Source: Planococcus sp. MER TA 32b (GTDB lineage: Bacteria > Bacillota > Bacilli > Bacillales_A > Planococcaceae). Taken from it: a stretch of DNA of 64,000 nt. The position numbers and the translations under genes were made by a program. Shown here piece after piece: positions 51,749 to 59,848 of the stretch (position 1 is the first letter of the stretch; each line of letters begins with the position of its first letter). Location: assembly GCA_023715185.1 (NCBI GenBank), contig JAMCAN010000001.1:434001-498000 (forward strand). Reading direction: 5' to 3'. The notes under the pieces are model-generated. The model made no database searches. It was not told the DNA's origin and saw only the letters and a list, made by a program, of their open reading frames with translations.

Positions 51749-53275
51749 ATGGTAATGGAATACGCAATTCCGAATACGGCTGGTGCAAAGAGTTCATTTA
51801 AGGAAAGGTACGAAAATTATATTAACGGTGAATGGAAAGCCCCGGCAAAGGGACAGTATTTCGATAATGTTTCACCTGTAAACGGCAAGAAATTCACAGA
51901 GATCGCACGTTCGACCGCGGAAGATGTGGAAGCCGCGATAGATGCGGCACATGCTGCCAAGGATGCCTGGGGCAAAACATCGGTTACTGAACGCGCCAAT
52001 ATTCTTTTGAAGATCGCTGATCGGATGGAGCAAAACCTGGAAATGCTCGCGGTCGCTGAAACCTGGGACAACGGGAAGGCTGTTCGGGAAACCCTGAATG
52101 CCGACATTCCATTGGCAATCGATCATTACCGGTATTTCGCAGGAGTTATCCGTGCGCAGGAAGGGTCGCTAAGCCAGCTGGATGACGATACTGTTGCGTA
52201 TCATTTCCATGAGCCTCTAGGGGTGGTTGCACAAATTATTCCATGGAACTTCCCATTGCTGATGGCAACTTGGAAACTGGCGCCAGCACTTGCTGCAGGA
52301 AACTGTGTCGTACTGAAACCGGCGGAACAGACTCCTGCAAGCATCCTGGTATGGGCTGAACTGATCGGTGATCTGCTGCCGCCTGGCGTACTGAATATCG
52401 TCAACGGTTTCGGCCTTGAAGCAGGGAAACCGCTTGCATCCAGTCCGCGTGTCGCCAAAGTCGCGTTCACGGGTGAAACGACGACAGGCCGCATGATTAT
52501 GCAATATGCGTCTCAAAACCTGATTCCAGTCACTTTGGAGCTGGGCGGAAAATCACCGAACATCTTCTTCAAGGATATTATGGACCAGGATGACGCTTTC
52601 CTTGATAAAGCAATTGAAGGTTTTGTCATGTTCGCACTGAATCAGGGAGAGGTATGTACATGTCCGTCCCGTGTATTGATTCAAGAGGATATTTATGAAG
52701 AATTCATGGAACGTGCATTGAAGCGCGTTGAAGCAATCAAAATCGGCAACCCGCTGGATCCGGAAACAATGATGGGGGCGCAGGCTTCGCAGGAGCAGAT
52801 GGAGAAAATCATGTCCTATCTGGATATCGGCAAGCAGGAAGGCGCGGAAGTCCTTGCAGGCGGCGAACGAAATGTGCTTGAAGGCGATTTAGCGGAAGGA
52901 TTCTATATCAAGCCGACCGTATTTAAAGGGAACAATAAAATGCGGATTTTCCAGGAAGAGATTTTCGGACCGGTTGTTTCCGTAACAACTTTCAAAACGA
53001 AAGAAGAAGCGATGGAAATTGCCAATGATACATTATATGGTCTTGGAGCCGGCATCTGGACTCGCGATACGCATACAGCTTATCGTTTCGGCCGTGGAAT
53101 CCAGGCGGGACGCGTCTGGACAAACTGCTATCACCAATACCCGGCCCATGCTGCATTCGGTGGCTACAAAATGTCCGGTTTCGGCCGTGAAAACCACAAA
53201 ATGATGCTTGACCATTACCAAAACACGAAAAACATGCTGGTCAGCTACAGCCAGGACAAGCAAGGGTTCTTTTGA
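51749..53275 (+). CDS. Aldehyde dehydrogenase, acetaldehyde (AldB/ExaC) type
   Basis: Protein of 508 aa. It oxidises an aldehyde to an acid with [23 protein letters not shown] and [12 protein letters not shown] hold the cofactor and the general-base Glu. The nucleophile Cys is in [12 protein letters not shown], the variant with paired cysteines seen in AldB/ExaC/AcoD enzymes, and the C-terminal [12 protein letters not shown] is standard. It is followed by a DUF779 gene 42 nt downstream, a pairing often seen with this class. GGGGAGG precedes the ATG. Confidence 0.93.
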   Translation: MVMEYAIPNTAGAKSSFKERYENYINGEWKAPAKGQYFDNVSPVNGKKFTEIARSTAEDVEAAIDAAHAAKDAWGKTSVTERANILLKIADRMEQNLEMLAVAETWDNGKAVRETLNADIPLAIDHYRYFAGVIRAQEGSLSQLDDDTVAYHFHEPLGVVAQIIPWNFPLLMATWKLAPALAAGNCVVLKPAEQTPASILVWAELIGDLLPPGVLNIVNGFGLEAGKPLASSPRVAKVAFTGETTTGRMIMQYASQNLIPVTLELGGKSPNIFFKDIMDQDDAFLDKAIEGFVMFALNQGEVCTCPSRVLIQEDIYEEFMERALKRVEAIKIGNPLDPETMMGAQASQEQMEKIMSYLDIGKQEGAEVLAGGERNVLEGDLAEGFYIKPTVFKGNNKMRIFQEEIFGPVVSVTTFKTKEEAMEIANDTLYGLGAGIWTRDTHTAYRFGRGIQAGRVWTNCYHQYPAHAAFGGYKMSGFGRENHKMMLDHYQNTKNMLVSYSQDKQGFF

Positions 53276-53317
53276 TCGAAAGAAAAGGTCCTTCTTCATT
53301 GAAAGGAAGGGATTGCA

Positions 53318-53680
53318 ATGGTCGAACGCGTAATAGCTACTGATGCCGCCCTTGAATTGATCGAGTTTTTAAAAGAGAAGCATGGCCCTCTGATGTTCCA
53401 CCAGTCAGGCGGCTGCTGTGACGGCAGCTCGCCAATGTGCTATCCGGAAGGTGATCTCTTTATCGGTGACCAGGATGTGCTCATGGGTGAAATCGGCGGC
53501 AGTAAATTCTATATGCACAAAAATCAGTTTGATTACTGGCGCCACACTCAATTAATCATTGATGTAGTGCCCGGGCGCGGAGGAATGTTTTCTCTTGAGG
53601 GCGTCGAAGGAAAACGGTTCCTGACAAGATCCCGGGCGTTTACGACGGAAGAAACGAAGGAATTGCAGGAACAGATTTAA
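53318..53680 (+). CDS. DUF779 protein, aldehyde dehydrogenase partner
   Basis: Protein of 120 aa. The conserved core FHQSGGCCDGSSPMCYPEGD carries three cysteines that could bind a metal, followed by HKNQFDYWRHTQLIIDVVPG and a GRGGMFSLEG strand, all typical of DUF779. The function is unproven. Repeated adjacency to AldB/ExaC-type dehydrogenases suggests a support or repair role for the enzyme's active-site cysteine (inference). AAGGAAGGG precedes the ATG. Confidence 0.9.
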   Translation: MVERVIATDAALELIEFLKEKHGPLMFHQSGGCCDGSSPMCYPEGDLFIGDQDVLMGEIGGSKFYMHKNQFDYWRHTQLIIDVVPGRGGMFSLEGVEGKRFLTRSRAFTTEETKELQEQI

Positions 53681-53686
53681 AGAGAA

Positions 53687-53714
53687 GGCGGGATTTCAAT
53701 CCCGTCTTTTTTTT
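53687..53714 (+). terminator. Terminator after DUF779
   Basis: GGCGGGAT pairs with ATCCCGTC around TTCA, then eight T. Confidence 0.85.
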
Positions 53715-53716
53715 GT

Positions 53717-53808
53717 GGACTGAATTTCAGGGTTTTAGAATTAATAAAGTCCAAATCTGCTTTAAAGTCTATGTTTCTATAAAAAACCCTGAATTAATTT
53801 CCAGTCAA
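53717..53808. repeat. Imperfect long inverted repeat
   Basis: GGACTGAATTTCAGGGTTTT near 53717 is matched in inverted form by AAAACCCTGAATTAATTTCC and AGTC ending near 53808, with about 45 nt between. RNA from either strand would fold into a long stem-loop. It might be a decayed small mobile element. Confidence 0.5.
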
Positions 53809-53814
53809 ATGGAT

Positions 53815-53885
53815 ATACTGTCCGGAACTTCCCAAATACTGTCCGCAGATCGAAAATACTGTCCGCAAACGAAAAATACTGTCCG
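53815..53885. repeat. Four-copy ATACTGTCCG array, 20-21-bp period
   Basis: ATACTGTCCG starts at 53815, 53836, 53856 and 53876. The spacers between copies differ in sequence. It is similar in design to the TATGCCCAACT array at 2557 but has an unrelated core. Confidence 0.85.
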
Positions 53886-54129
53886 GGAGATAATTCTATA
53901 CAAATAGGAACTGACCCCATTCACGGAAGCCTTCTTTTTAACCGTGAACTAGTAGATAAATAGCATCTGATTATCTATAAAAAATTATTTCTGTAAAGAA
54001 TTTGCAGTGAAAAATCGAGAAGGTTTTCATTCAATCTGAATTTCGGAAAAAAGCGTGGAATATCAAGCCGGACAAAGTGTGTTTTTTATTCAAAAACGCT
54101 TGCTGTCAATAGATTCCGCGCTTGTTAAA

Positions 54130-54138
54130 TGGTATAAT
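54130..54138 (+). promoter_or_regulatory. Extended -10 promoter of the antitoxin-toxin pair
   Basis: TGGTATAAT is a perfect extended -10 (TG-n-TATAAT), 25 nt before the antitoxin start. No -35 is needed for this class. Confidence 0.55.
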
Positions 54139-54163
54139 GGAAGAATGAAAGGTGGTCATCAAT

Positions 54164-54352
54164 TTGACGAAATTAGTTAACCGGATTTCTTTTGAACAAG
54201 CCGAACATGCGATTTCCTATGCCTCACATTCGCTCCATATCGAGGGCTTTGATGTGACACATGAGGACTGTAACTTTGTACGGTCGGTTTTGACAGGGGA
54301 AAAAACGGAAGCTCAATTCCATAAGGCCATTCGAAACAGATTTGATGTCTAG
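54164..54352 (+). CDS. VbhA-like antitoxin of the Fic system
   Basis: Protein of 62 aa. It carries SLHIEG (residues 24-29), the inhibitory (S/T)-x-x-x-E-(G/N) motif by which antitoxins such as VbhA insert a Glu into the Fic active site and block AMP transfer. The VLTGEKTEAQFHKAIRNRF tail matches the VbhA pattern. The start is TTG 54164 behind AAAGGTGG; a GTG at 54152 overlaps the ribosome site. It overlaps the Fic gene by 8 nt, typical of toxin-antitoxin coupling. Together this is a class I Fic module. Confidence 0.82.
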   Translation: MTKLVNRISFEQAEHAISYASHSLHIEGFDVTHEDCNFVRSVLTGEKTEAQFHKAIRNRFDV

Positions 54353-54935
54353 GTATAAGCATTCTTCCATGTATTGCTATCCGGGCACGGATGTTCTGAT
54401 CAATCACTTTTCCATCCAGGATGACAACAAACTGAAAGAGCTGGAAACGGTGTACTCTTTGCTGCGCCTCTCCGAACTGAAGCTGAAAGAGCCGGCTGAT
54501 CCTTTGGATATGGACGCTTTTATCGAAATTCATCGGACCATTCTTCAGGATGTCTATCCGTTTGCGGGTGAATTGCGTAAAGAGATGATTTCCAAAGGCT
54601 CTTCTTCCTTTGCCCATCCGGATCATATCGAAGTGCAGATGCACCGGATTTTTAACGAACTGAAAGAAGAGAATTATTTAAAGGACCTCCCGCGCGATAA
54701 AATGATCAAGCGGCTGGCGCATTATCTTGCGGAACTCAACGCACTGCATCCATTCAGGGAAGGCAACGGGCGGACGGTCCGTGAATTTGCGCGCCAATTG
54801 ATGGCGAACGCAGGCTATCAGCTCGATTGGGAAAAGATTGCAGGACCAGCTGAAATCATCAATGCATTCGTGGATTCGTTCAATTCCACTAACGACCGGC
54901 TGGAAAATCTTCTTGATGAAATGATAAAACCATAG
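54345..54935 (+). CDS. fic: Fic-domain toxin (AMP transferase)
   Basis: Protein of 196 aa. The catalytic loop HPFREGNGRTVRE (residues 141-153) is a complete HXFX(D/E)GNGRXXR motif, preceded by YPFAGELRKEMISKG, the target-docking flap. It would attach AMP (or another NMP) to a Tyr, Ser or Thr of a target protein, such as DNA gyrase for related toxins. ATG 54345 has no ribosome site, so it depends on antitoxin translation. The longer frame starts at TTG one codon earlier. No phage genes surround it. Confidence 0.88.
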   Translation: MSRYKHSSMYCYPGTDVLINHFSIQDDNKLKELETVYSLLRLSELKLKEPADPLDMDAFIEIHRTILQDVYPFAGELRKEMISKGSSSFAHPDHIEVQMHRIFNELKEENYLKDLPRDKMIKRLAHYLAELNALHPFREGNGRTVREFARQLMANAGYQLDWEKIAGPAEIINAFVDSFNSTNDRLENLLDEMIKP

Positions 54936-54972
54936 GATCGCCGCATTTGAAAAGCGGCGATCCTATGGTTTT
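54926..54972. terminator. Perfect 19-bp bidirectional terminator, fic / AAC(3)
   Basis: AAAACCATAGGATCGCCGC pairs perfectly with its complement around a 9-nt loop. The fic stop codon lies in the left arm, and the AAC(3) stop region begins in the right arm. Confidence 0.9.
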
Positions 54973-55774
54973 ATTGTTTTTTATTTTCCCGCAGCCACTC
55001 GATGCCGAATTCCACCAATGGCCTCATATAGACCAGTTTGACCTCCGCCTGGCCAAGCTTGCCGGTTCTGATGTCACCCTCAAAATCTTTGGCGATTTCA
55101 GGAAAACGGTCCGCATCCATATCGACGCATTCAAATCTTTGCCATACCCGCTCGCCGTTCAGCATAACAGCAGCGCCTTGCGGAGAAGCTGTCCGATCGT
55201 CCTGTGCAAATTCAGCGTAATGCAACGCGGTGCACGAATCAAAGCCGACGCCAATGAACAGGATTTTCACTTCAGCCTTCATCATTTTCGCAAGCGGCGA
55301 ACCTTCTCCAAAAGAATCTTCAAGAGGATGGTCACGCATCCACTCTGCGGCGTCAGCACCCCAGGCCATAAAAGAATGGGACGGATGCGGGCTGCGGATG
55401 GTGGAAGGGTGCCTGTGAAAACACTCTGCGATTTTCCCCATGCCTCTGAGCCCCGTCAGATGAGGATCATAAGCAGGGAGGCTATCCCGCAGATCAGCGT
55501 GCCAGTTTTCAGGGATCGGCGGCTCCATCCAATAAACCGGATCCGAGTTGTCAGCGGATTGCGAAGGCATTACGATGGTGCCGCTGCCAGTCACTGTTTC
55601 CATCAGGGCTTCGACGACTGCCTGGGCACCGCCCGCGATCCATCCCATCGACTTCAGCGAAGAGTGGACCATGATTTGATCTCCTTTATGGATGCCAAGT
55701 TCTTTTAACTGTCTTTTTAACGATTTTTTTGACTGGAACTCGGGTGTGTTTAAAATGCTCATTAACTCTGTCAT
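54971..55774 (-). CDS. Aminoglycoside N3-acetyltransferase family protein
   Basis: Protein of 267 aa in the AAC(3)/YokD fold. GIHKGDQIMVHSSLKSMGWI and GTIVMPSQSADNSDP form the core. FHRHPSTIRSPHPSHSFMAWG supplies the catalytic His, and IGVGFDSCTALHYAE follows. Chromosomal members in Bacillales often do not confer resistance, so the natural substrate is open. AGGAGG precedes the ATG. Convergent with fic. Confidence 0.88.
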   Translation of the reverse strand: MTELMSILNTPEFQSKKSLKRQLKELGIHKGDQIMVHSSLKSMGWIAGGAQAVVEALMETVTGSGTIVMPSQSADNSDPVYWMEPPIPENWHADLRDSLPAYDPHLTGLRGMGKIAECFHRHPSTIRSPHPSHSFMAWGADAAEWMRDHPLEDSFGEGSPLAKMMKAEVKILFIGVGFDSCTALHYAEFAQDDRTASPQGAAVMLNGERVWQRFECVDMDADRFPEIAKDFEGDIRTGKLGQAEVKLVYMRPLVEFGIEWLRENKKQ

Positions 55775-55880
55775 GGAGCACCTCCTGTGAATTCAATATA
55801 TCATACAGTTAAAAGTTGCCTGCCTGAAATATTGCGTATAGCATTAGTATATATCAATAAAAAGAGCAGGAGTGAAGAGT

Positions 55881-56357
55881 ATGGAAGCAAGGTTAATGAA
55901 AGAATCACGGACAATCCAGACAAAATTGGTGCTTCCGCCTGACACGAATCACATGAATTCGATCTTTGGAGGGAAAGTTCTCGCGTATATCGATGAAATC
56001 GCAGGGATTACAGCAATGAAACATGCCCGCCGGCAAGTTGTAGTGACAGCTTCCATCGATTCGGTCGACTTCCTGTCTTCGGCTCATGTAGGAGATGTGC
56101 TTGAGCTCGAAGCGAATGTCACATCAACAGGCCGCACGTCCATGGAAGTCTATGTAAGAGTGAAGTCGAAAAATCTGCAGACGGGAGAAGAGAGGCTGAC
56201 AACCGAATCCTTCCTGACCATGGTGGCGATGGGCGACGATGGCAAGCCGACGCCGGTTCCTGCTGTCATCCCTGAATCAGAAGGGGAGAAGCTGTTCTTC
56301 GAAACGGCACCGGCGCGCCGGGAACACCGCAAGCAAAGAGCGAAGACACCAAGATGA
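55881..56357 (+). CDS. Hotdog-fold acyl-CoA thioesterase
   Basis: Protein of 158 aa. Single hotdog domain of the YkhA/YciA acyl-CoA hydrolase family: PPDTNHMNSIFGGKVLAYID (with the conserved Asn and Asp), VVVTASIDSVDFLSSAHVGD and GRTSMEVYVRVKSKNLQTGE. It hydrolyses acyl-CoA to acid and CoA. The basic C-terminus (RREHRKQRAKTPR) is longer than usual. AGGAG precedes ATG 55881; the frame opens three codons earlier. Confidence 0.9.
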   Translation: MEARLMKESRTIQTKLVLPPDTNHMNSIFGGKVLAYIDEIAGITAMKHARRQVVVTASIDSVDFLSSAHVGDVLELEANVTSTGRTSMEVYVRVKSKNLQTGEERLTTESFLTMVAMGDDGKPTPVPAVIPESEGEKLFFETAPARREHRKQRAKTPR

Positions 56358-56369
56358 TTCCGAAAAGCA

Positions 56370-56403
56370 AAAAGGTTCCGGCATAAAACCGGAACCTTTT
56401 TTA
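56370..56403. terminator. Bidirectional terminator, thioesterase / DUF421
   Basis: AAAAAGGTTCCGG pairs with CCGGAACCTTTTTT around a 7-nt loop. The DUF421 stop codon lies at its right edge. Confidence 0.9.
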
Positions 56404-56910
56404 ATCTTTCTCCAAAGATTGCACATTCGCCAATGTATTGCCGGGTTCTCCTTGTATGACCGACATGCTGCCATCGGTTTCAAGGACCACAGCCTTCACT
56501 TCTTCCAGGCTGCCTTTTCCTTGATTGCGGATGGCCTGCAGAATTTCGACTCTGTTGATCCGTTCTTTTTGCATTGTATCTTCCAAAAATTGACCGTTTA
56601 AATACAATAACCTCGGTTCAGATTTGATGAATTTATTGAAACTCTTCGAGCGGACTGCCAAATATGTGATTACATATTGGCCGCCGATCAATAGCGCGAA
56701 TGCGGTCAGCCCTTCCAAAAGGCTGATTTGGCTGTTCAGTAAAATTGTAGCCAAAGTGGAACCGAGAGCCACGGTCACAACAAGATCAAACGCGTTCAAT
56801 TTAGTCAGTGTCCGTTTTCCGGATATTCGCAGAAAGAAGACCAGGCCGATATAAGCCAAAAAACCGACTGTAACAATCCGTGTAAAACTGTCCCAGGTAA
56901 TTTCAAACAT
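56401..56910 (-). CDS. DUF421 (YetF-like) membrane protein, short form
   Basis: Protein of 169 aa. Three N-terminal membrane segments with FFLRISGKRTLTKLNAFDLV and TVALGST, then the cytoplasmic DUF421 domain (SEPRLLYLNGQFLEDTMQKE, VKAVVLETDGSMSVI). Typical YetF-type members are over 200 aa, with a second half of the soluble domain that is absent here. Function unknown; some members affect spore or stress traits in Bacillus. GGAGG precedes the ATG. Confidence 0.85.
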   Translation of the reverse strand: MFEITWDSFTRIVTVGFLAYIGLVFFLRISGKRTLTKLNAFDLVVTVALGSTLATILLNSQISLLEGLTAFALLIGGQYVITYLAVRSKSFNKFIKSEPRLLYLNGQFLEDTMQKERINRVEILQAIRNQGKGSLEEVKAVVLETDGSMSVIQGEPGNTLANVQSLEKD

Positions 56911-57183
56911 TCCTTCGACTCCTCCCTGTGGAAAAGATATTTGCCTTATGACTTATTAACATGTTGATAAGTCTGCCTTGTTTCATTTCGGCCGAATAAA
57001 AGCAGAGTTACCCCCATCATGCACAAAGTTTTCCCGTATTCCATCTTTTCCCCATCTGCCTTCAAACAAACGGAATCAAGAAAATCACCTCGCTTGAGCA
57101 ACAGAAGATTTTGTTCTGCAAGCATAGAAATTGCAAAAAGGGTATATAAAAGATAGAAACCAAAAAAAAAAGGAGTGGTTGGG

Positions 57184-57390
57184 GTGGAAGTGTTCCTGAA
57201 TATCATCCGCTATACCGGATTGGTTATTTTCGGATTGGCGATCCTCTTGCTGCTGGCGGCCATACTCAATTATTTTATTTCATTTACTGAAGTCCTCTGG
57301 TTTGAACCGGCCTTCATCCGCCTCTATCTGTTCCTTGCGGTCACTGGAATCCTTGCATATATACTGGTCAGATTCCGGAGAAGGAAATAA
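57184..57390 (+). CDS. Small two-helix membrane protein, 68 aa
   Basis: From GTG 57184 (8 nt after AGGAG) the product has two hydrophobic helices (LVIFGLAILLLLAAIL and LYLFLAVTGILAYILV) and a basic end (RFRRRK). No family recognised. A perfect GGGTAT lies 38 nt upstream, but with no matching -35. GTG 57175 is too close to the ribosome site. Confidence 0.6.
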   Translation: MEVFLNIIRYTGLVIFGLAILLLLAAILNYFISFTEVLWFEPAFIRLYLFLAVTGILAYILVRFRRRK

Positions 57391-57414
57391 AAAAAAGAGC
57401 AGCCAAGAGTTGGC

Positions 57415-57570
57415 CGAAGGAAGTTCGGCCGACTCTTTGCGACGAAGCTAGCGAAGCGATGCAACGCCCTTTCATGTCTCGAAGCTAGCGAAGCGATGCA
57501 GAGACAGGAGCAGGGTTCAATCGAAGGAAGTTCGGCCAACTCTTTGAGACGAAGCTAGCGAAGCGATGCA
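57415..57570. repeat. Tandem degenerate intergenic repeat, 107-bp offset
   Basis: A 49-bp block (57415-57463) recurs with a few mismatches at 57522-57570. The 20-mer GAAGCTAGCGAAGCGATGCA is present three times (57444, 57481, 57551). It is the inverted form of the core in the repeat at 40.7 kb. Two GAAGGAAGTTCGGCC hairpin-forming arms are also included. Confidence 0.85.
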
Positions 57571-57637
57571 GAGACAGAAGCAGGGGCTTCAGAAGGATAT
57601 ATTGAGTAGGATTAGTCCTCGGAAATTACTTTAATAA

Positions 57638-57666
57638 AAAAAGAGCAGCCAAAGCTGCTCTTTTTC
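57638..57666. terminator. Bidirectional terminator, SEC-C gene side
   Basis: AAAAAGAGCAGC pairs with GCTGCTCTTTTT around three or four nt. It serves the SEC-C gene on the minus strand. Confidence 0.85.
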
Positions 57667-57675
57667 CATATAAAC

Positions 57676-58698
57676 TTATTTGTTTTTAGCCAATAACTCC
57701 TCGAAATAAGAACCGAATTCCTTCGAGCGCTTCAGGATCGTGCTTGAAGCAACGCCGAATTTTTCGCTTAATTGCTTAGGTGCAAGCATTGGTCCTTTAA
57801 TCAGTTCATGGTCCTGCAGGAATCTCCAATAACCGCCGACAAGTGCCTCCGGTTTTTGGACGCTTGGCTGCTGGCTCGCCAGGTAGCTGTTCATGATGCT
57901 GGTCACGTTATCAACCGTTTCCACGTCAAAGTCGGCTTCCTGAACGTGCTTTTTCAATTCGTCCATGACGGATTGATGTTCGGGTGAAAGCTCGATGCTT
58001 TCGTCAACAGTGCCTGTAGAATATTTGACGATGCTTTCCACAACCGCTAAATAGTTGTCGCGGACGTATTGTTCGCCGTCAGTCGCGTTTTCTTTAGCCA
58101 TATCGGCTTTTAATTGCTCAAAGAAAGGAGCGAATTCGCCGACAATCGTCAAATAGCCGTTAAGGAATAAAGCGCCTTCTTCGCCGACGCGTGAATCAGG
58201 CAGCAGGATTGCAAGCAAGCCCTGTCCGTCTTCCATGTCTGTCGGAGGCTGGTCAGCCATCGTATACATATCGCCTGTGAAGGCATCTTTGAATTGCGCG
58301 GAGCTCTCGTCGCCTTTAATATATTGGCCGACAAAAACTTTTACGTCGCTCCAGTTTTTCAATACATCCTGAGTGGTAGGACGCTGGGAAAGTTCAATCT
58401 GCTTATCCAAGTGCTCCTGCCAAAGTTCAGGTTTTTTCATGAACAGGAAGTTCTCGATGACAAACGCCTGTGCATCGGTTTCTGCCATTGTCTTCATCAG
58501 GCGTGGCTGCCATTCCTGCTGTAATTCACGGAAATCCGCAAGCTGTTCCTGATTCGGGTTTTCTGAAAAGAACAATTGGCGCACTTTGAATAGTTCCTCG
58601 TTCACCAAGTCGTTTACCGAGACAGACTGTTCTTTCCCATGACATTTTTTGTATTTCTTTCCGCTGCCGCATGGGCATGGATCGTTTCTTCCTACCAT
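57676..58698 (-). CDS. SEC-C zinc motif protein with C-terminal HTH-like segment
   Basis: Protein of 340 aa. The N-terminal [19 protein letters not shown] is a SEC-C motif (Cys-x-Cys and Cys-His zinc ligands) as on SecA tails, where it binds SecB or ribosomes. The central 250 residues are helical and unrecognised. The last 40 residues ([20 protein letters not shown]) look like a helix-turn-helix. ATG 58698 is supported by AGGTG; the longer frame uses GTG 58707. The role is unknown: a metal- or ribosome-binding regulator is possible. Confidence 0.8.
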   Translation of the reverse strand: MVGRNDPCPCGSGKKYKKCHGKEQSVSVNDLVNEELFKVRQLFFSENPNQEQLADFRELQQEWQPRLMKTMAETDAQAFVIENFLFMKKPELWQEHLDKQIELSQRPTTQDVLKNWSDVKVFVGQYIKGDESSAQFKDAFTGDMYTMADQPPTDMEDGQGLLAILLPDSRVGEEGALFLNGYLTIVGEFAPFFEQLKADMAKENATDGEQYVRDNYLAVVESIVKYSTGTVDESIELSPEHQSVMDELKKHVQEADFDVETVDNVTSIMNSYLASQQPSVQKPEALVGGYWRFLQDHELIKGPMLAPKQLSEKFGVASSTILKRSKEFGSYFEELLAKNK

Positions 58699-58811
58699 TC
58701 TAATCACCTACATTTTTTCTTGAGTGTACCATACATTGCGGTTTCGCTCAAAAGTCCGACGATTCTGACGTTCATTTGATATAGAAACAGCGGTTTTGCA
58801 GGCCTTTATAT

Positions 58812-59714
58812 CTATTCGAACAACCTGATATCCAAAGCGTCCAATATATGCTGTGGCACAAAGAAACGGGCAGTCACCAGTGGATCGACAACCTGGCTGA
58901 TCTGCGCCTCGCCCGCGGCACTCATGAGCATCGTCATTTCGCTGACGCTCAAATCAGTGAATGGCAATAAAAGATCGATCATTTCTTCGGTGGCAACTTT
59001 CACTGCTTCATCCAGTGTCATTGCTGATACTAAAAGCGAAACTCCTTCGCTGTTGAACAGCACCGGGAATTTGGAATGGAAGCCTTTCACCACTTCAAGA
59101 GTCACTGTGGCCCGGCCGGGGACTTCGATGCCGGAAACACTGACTTCTCCGTCACCCATGGCAGCATGGAAATCGCCAAGAGCGAACAATGCGCCTTCTG
59201 CAAAGACTGGTAAGTAGAGAGTAGCGCCTTGTGTGATGTGCTTCGTATCCATATTTCCTCCATGGGCTCCAGGCGTGCCGCAGGAAACGGGTTCACCTTC
59301 AGGTGCAACGCCGATGACGCCGATCATCGGGTTCAACGGCAGATGCAATTTTTCATTGAAGATGGCTTTGCCGTTTTTAATCGGAATGATTTTGGATTCC
59401 ATCTCTTCCAGGCGGTGGCCCATGACACCAAGATCCGGCCCTGTGACCATGACGCCTTGATCTCCGATCTCCAGTTCATCAATCGTCACTTTGAGCAAGT
59501 CGCCGGCCGAAGCCCCTTCAACGTAGACAGGCCCTGTTGCCGGATTGATCCGGTCCCAGTCGATTGCTGCGACTTCCTGGTCCGGGGACTGGATCTGATT
59601 GGTGAAACAATCGTAGGTATCAATGCTGACCGTATCGCCGGATTGTACCCGGAGTACGGGAGAGTTTTTTCTTGAAAATGAATAAATGACATCATCGTTG
59701 GACAGTTTATGCAC
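58812..59714 (-). CDS. Acetamidase/formamidase family protein
   Basis: Protein of 300 aa. It hydrolyses short amides to acid and ammonia. FmdA/AmdA features: NPATGPVYVEGASAGDLLKV, GVIGVAPEGEPVSCGTPGAHGG, NMDTKHITQGATLYLPVF, and GDFHAAMGDGEVSVSGIEV, which together hold the zinc and catalytic residues of this fold. The start codon is GTG 59714 (GGAG about 9 nt upstream). It is monocistronic and divergent from the signal peptidase gene. Confidence 0.92.
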   Translation of the reverse strand: MHKLSNDDVIYSFSRKNSPVLRVQSGDTVSIDTYDCFTNQIQSPDQEVAAIDWDRINPATGPVYVEGASAGDLLKVTIDELEIGDQGVMVTGPDLGVMGHRLEEMESKIIPIKNGKAIFNEKLHLPLNPMIGVIGVAPEGEPVSCGTPGAHGGNMDTKHITQGATLYLPVFAEGALFALGDFHAAMGDGEVSVSGIEVPGRATVTLEVVKGFHSKFPVLFNSEGVSLLVSAMTLDEAVKVATEEMIDLLLPFTDLSVSEMTMLMSAAGEAQISQVVDPLVTARFFVPQHILDALDIRLFE

Positions 59715-59848
59715 AGAGAACCACTCCTTTTCTTACTATTTAGTCAATTGTAGCAACTGCCCCTTTGAATAGCAAAACCCAGGGTGCGCGCAGTTCGGCA
59801 GTATAGTATGATGAGAGAAAATGATTTGGTGTTAAGGAGGAATCCGAG

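Larger units (their letters stand above)
53681..54163. other. 483-bp intergenic region with repeats
   Basis: It holds the DUF779 terminator (53687-53714), an imperfect long inverted repeat (about 53717-53808), a four-copy 10-mer array (53815-53885), a hairpin TTCACGG/CCGTGAA (53920-53948) and the promoter of the Fic system. 53960-54120 is A+T rich and featureless to my eye. No coding frame with a ribosome site. Confidence 0.6.

Noticed and set aside
51749-53275. Aldehyde dehydrogenase as the missing diapocarotenoid aldehyde step
   Set aside because: Its paired-Cys active site and DUF779 neighbour place it with acetaldehyde dehydrogenases; it is 7 kb from the crt genes. Not excluded, but unsupported.
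53815-53885. CRISPR-like appearance of the ATACTGTCCG array
   Set aside because: The repeats are 10 bp with 10-11-bp spacers, far below CRISPR sizes, with no leader or cas genes.
53905-53948. GGAACTGACCCCATTCACGG stretch as an insertion-sequence end
   Set aside because: No second end, target duplication or transposase remnant could be found.
54947-55708. 253-codon plus-strand frame opposite AAC(3)
   Set aside because: Antisense to a clear family member, and it begins inside the terminator stem.
57140-57145. Perfect GGGTAT 38 nt before the small membrane protein gene as a sixth sigma-B site
   Set aside because: No GTTT-like -35 at 12-15 nt upstream.
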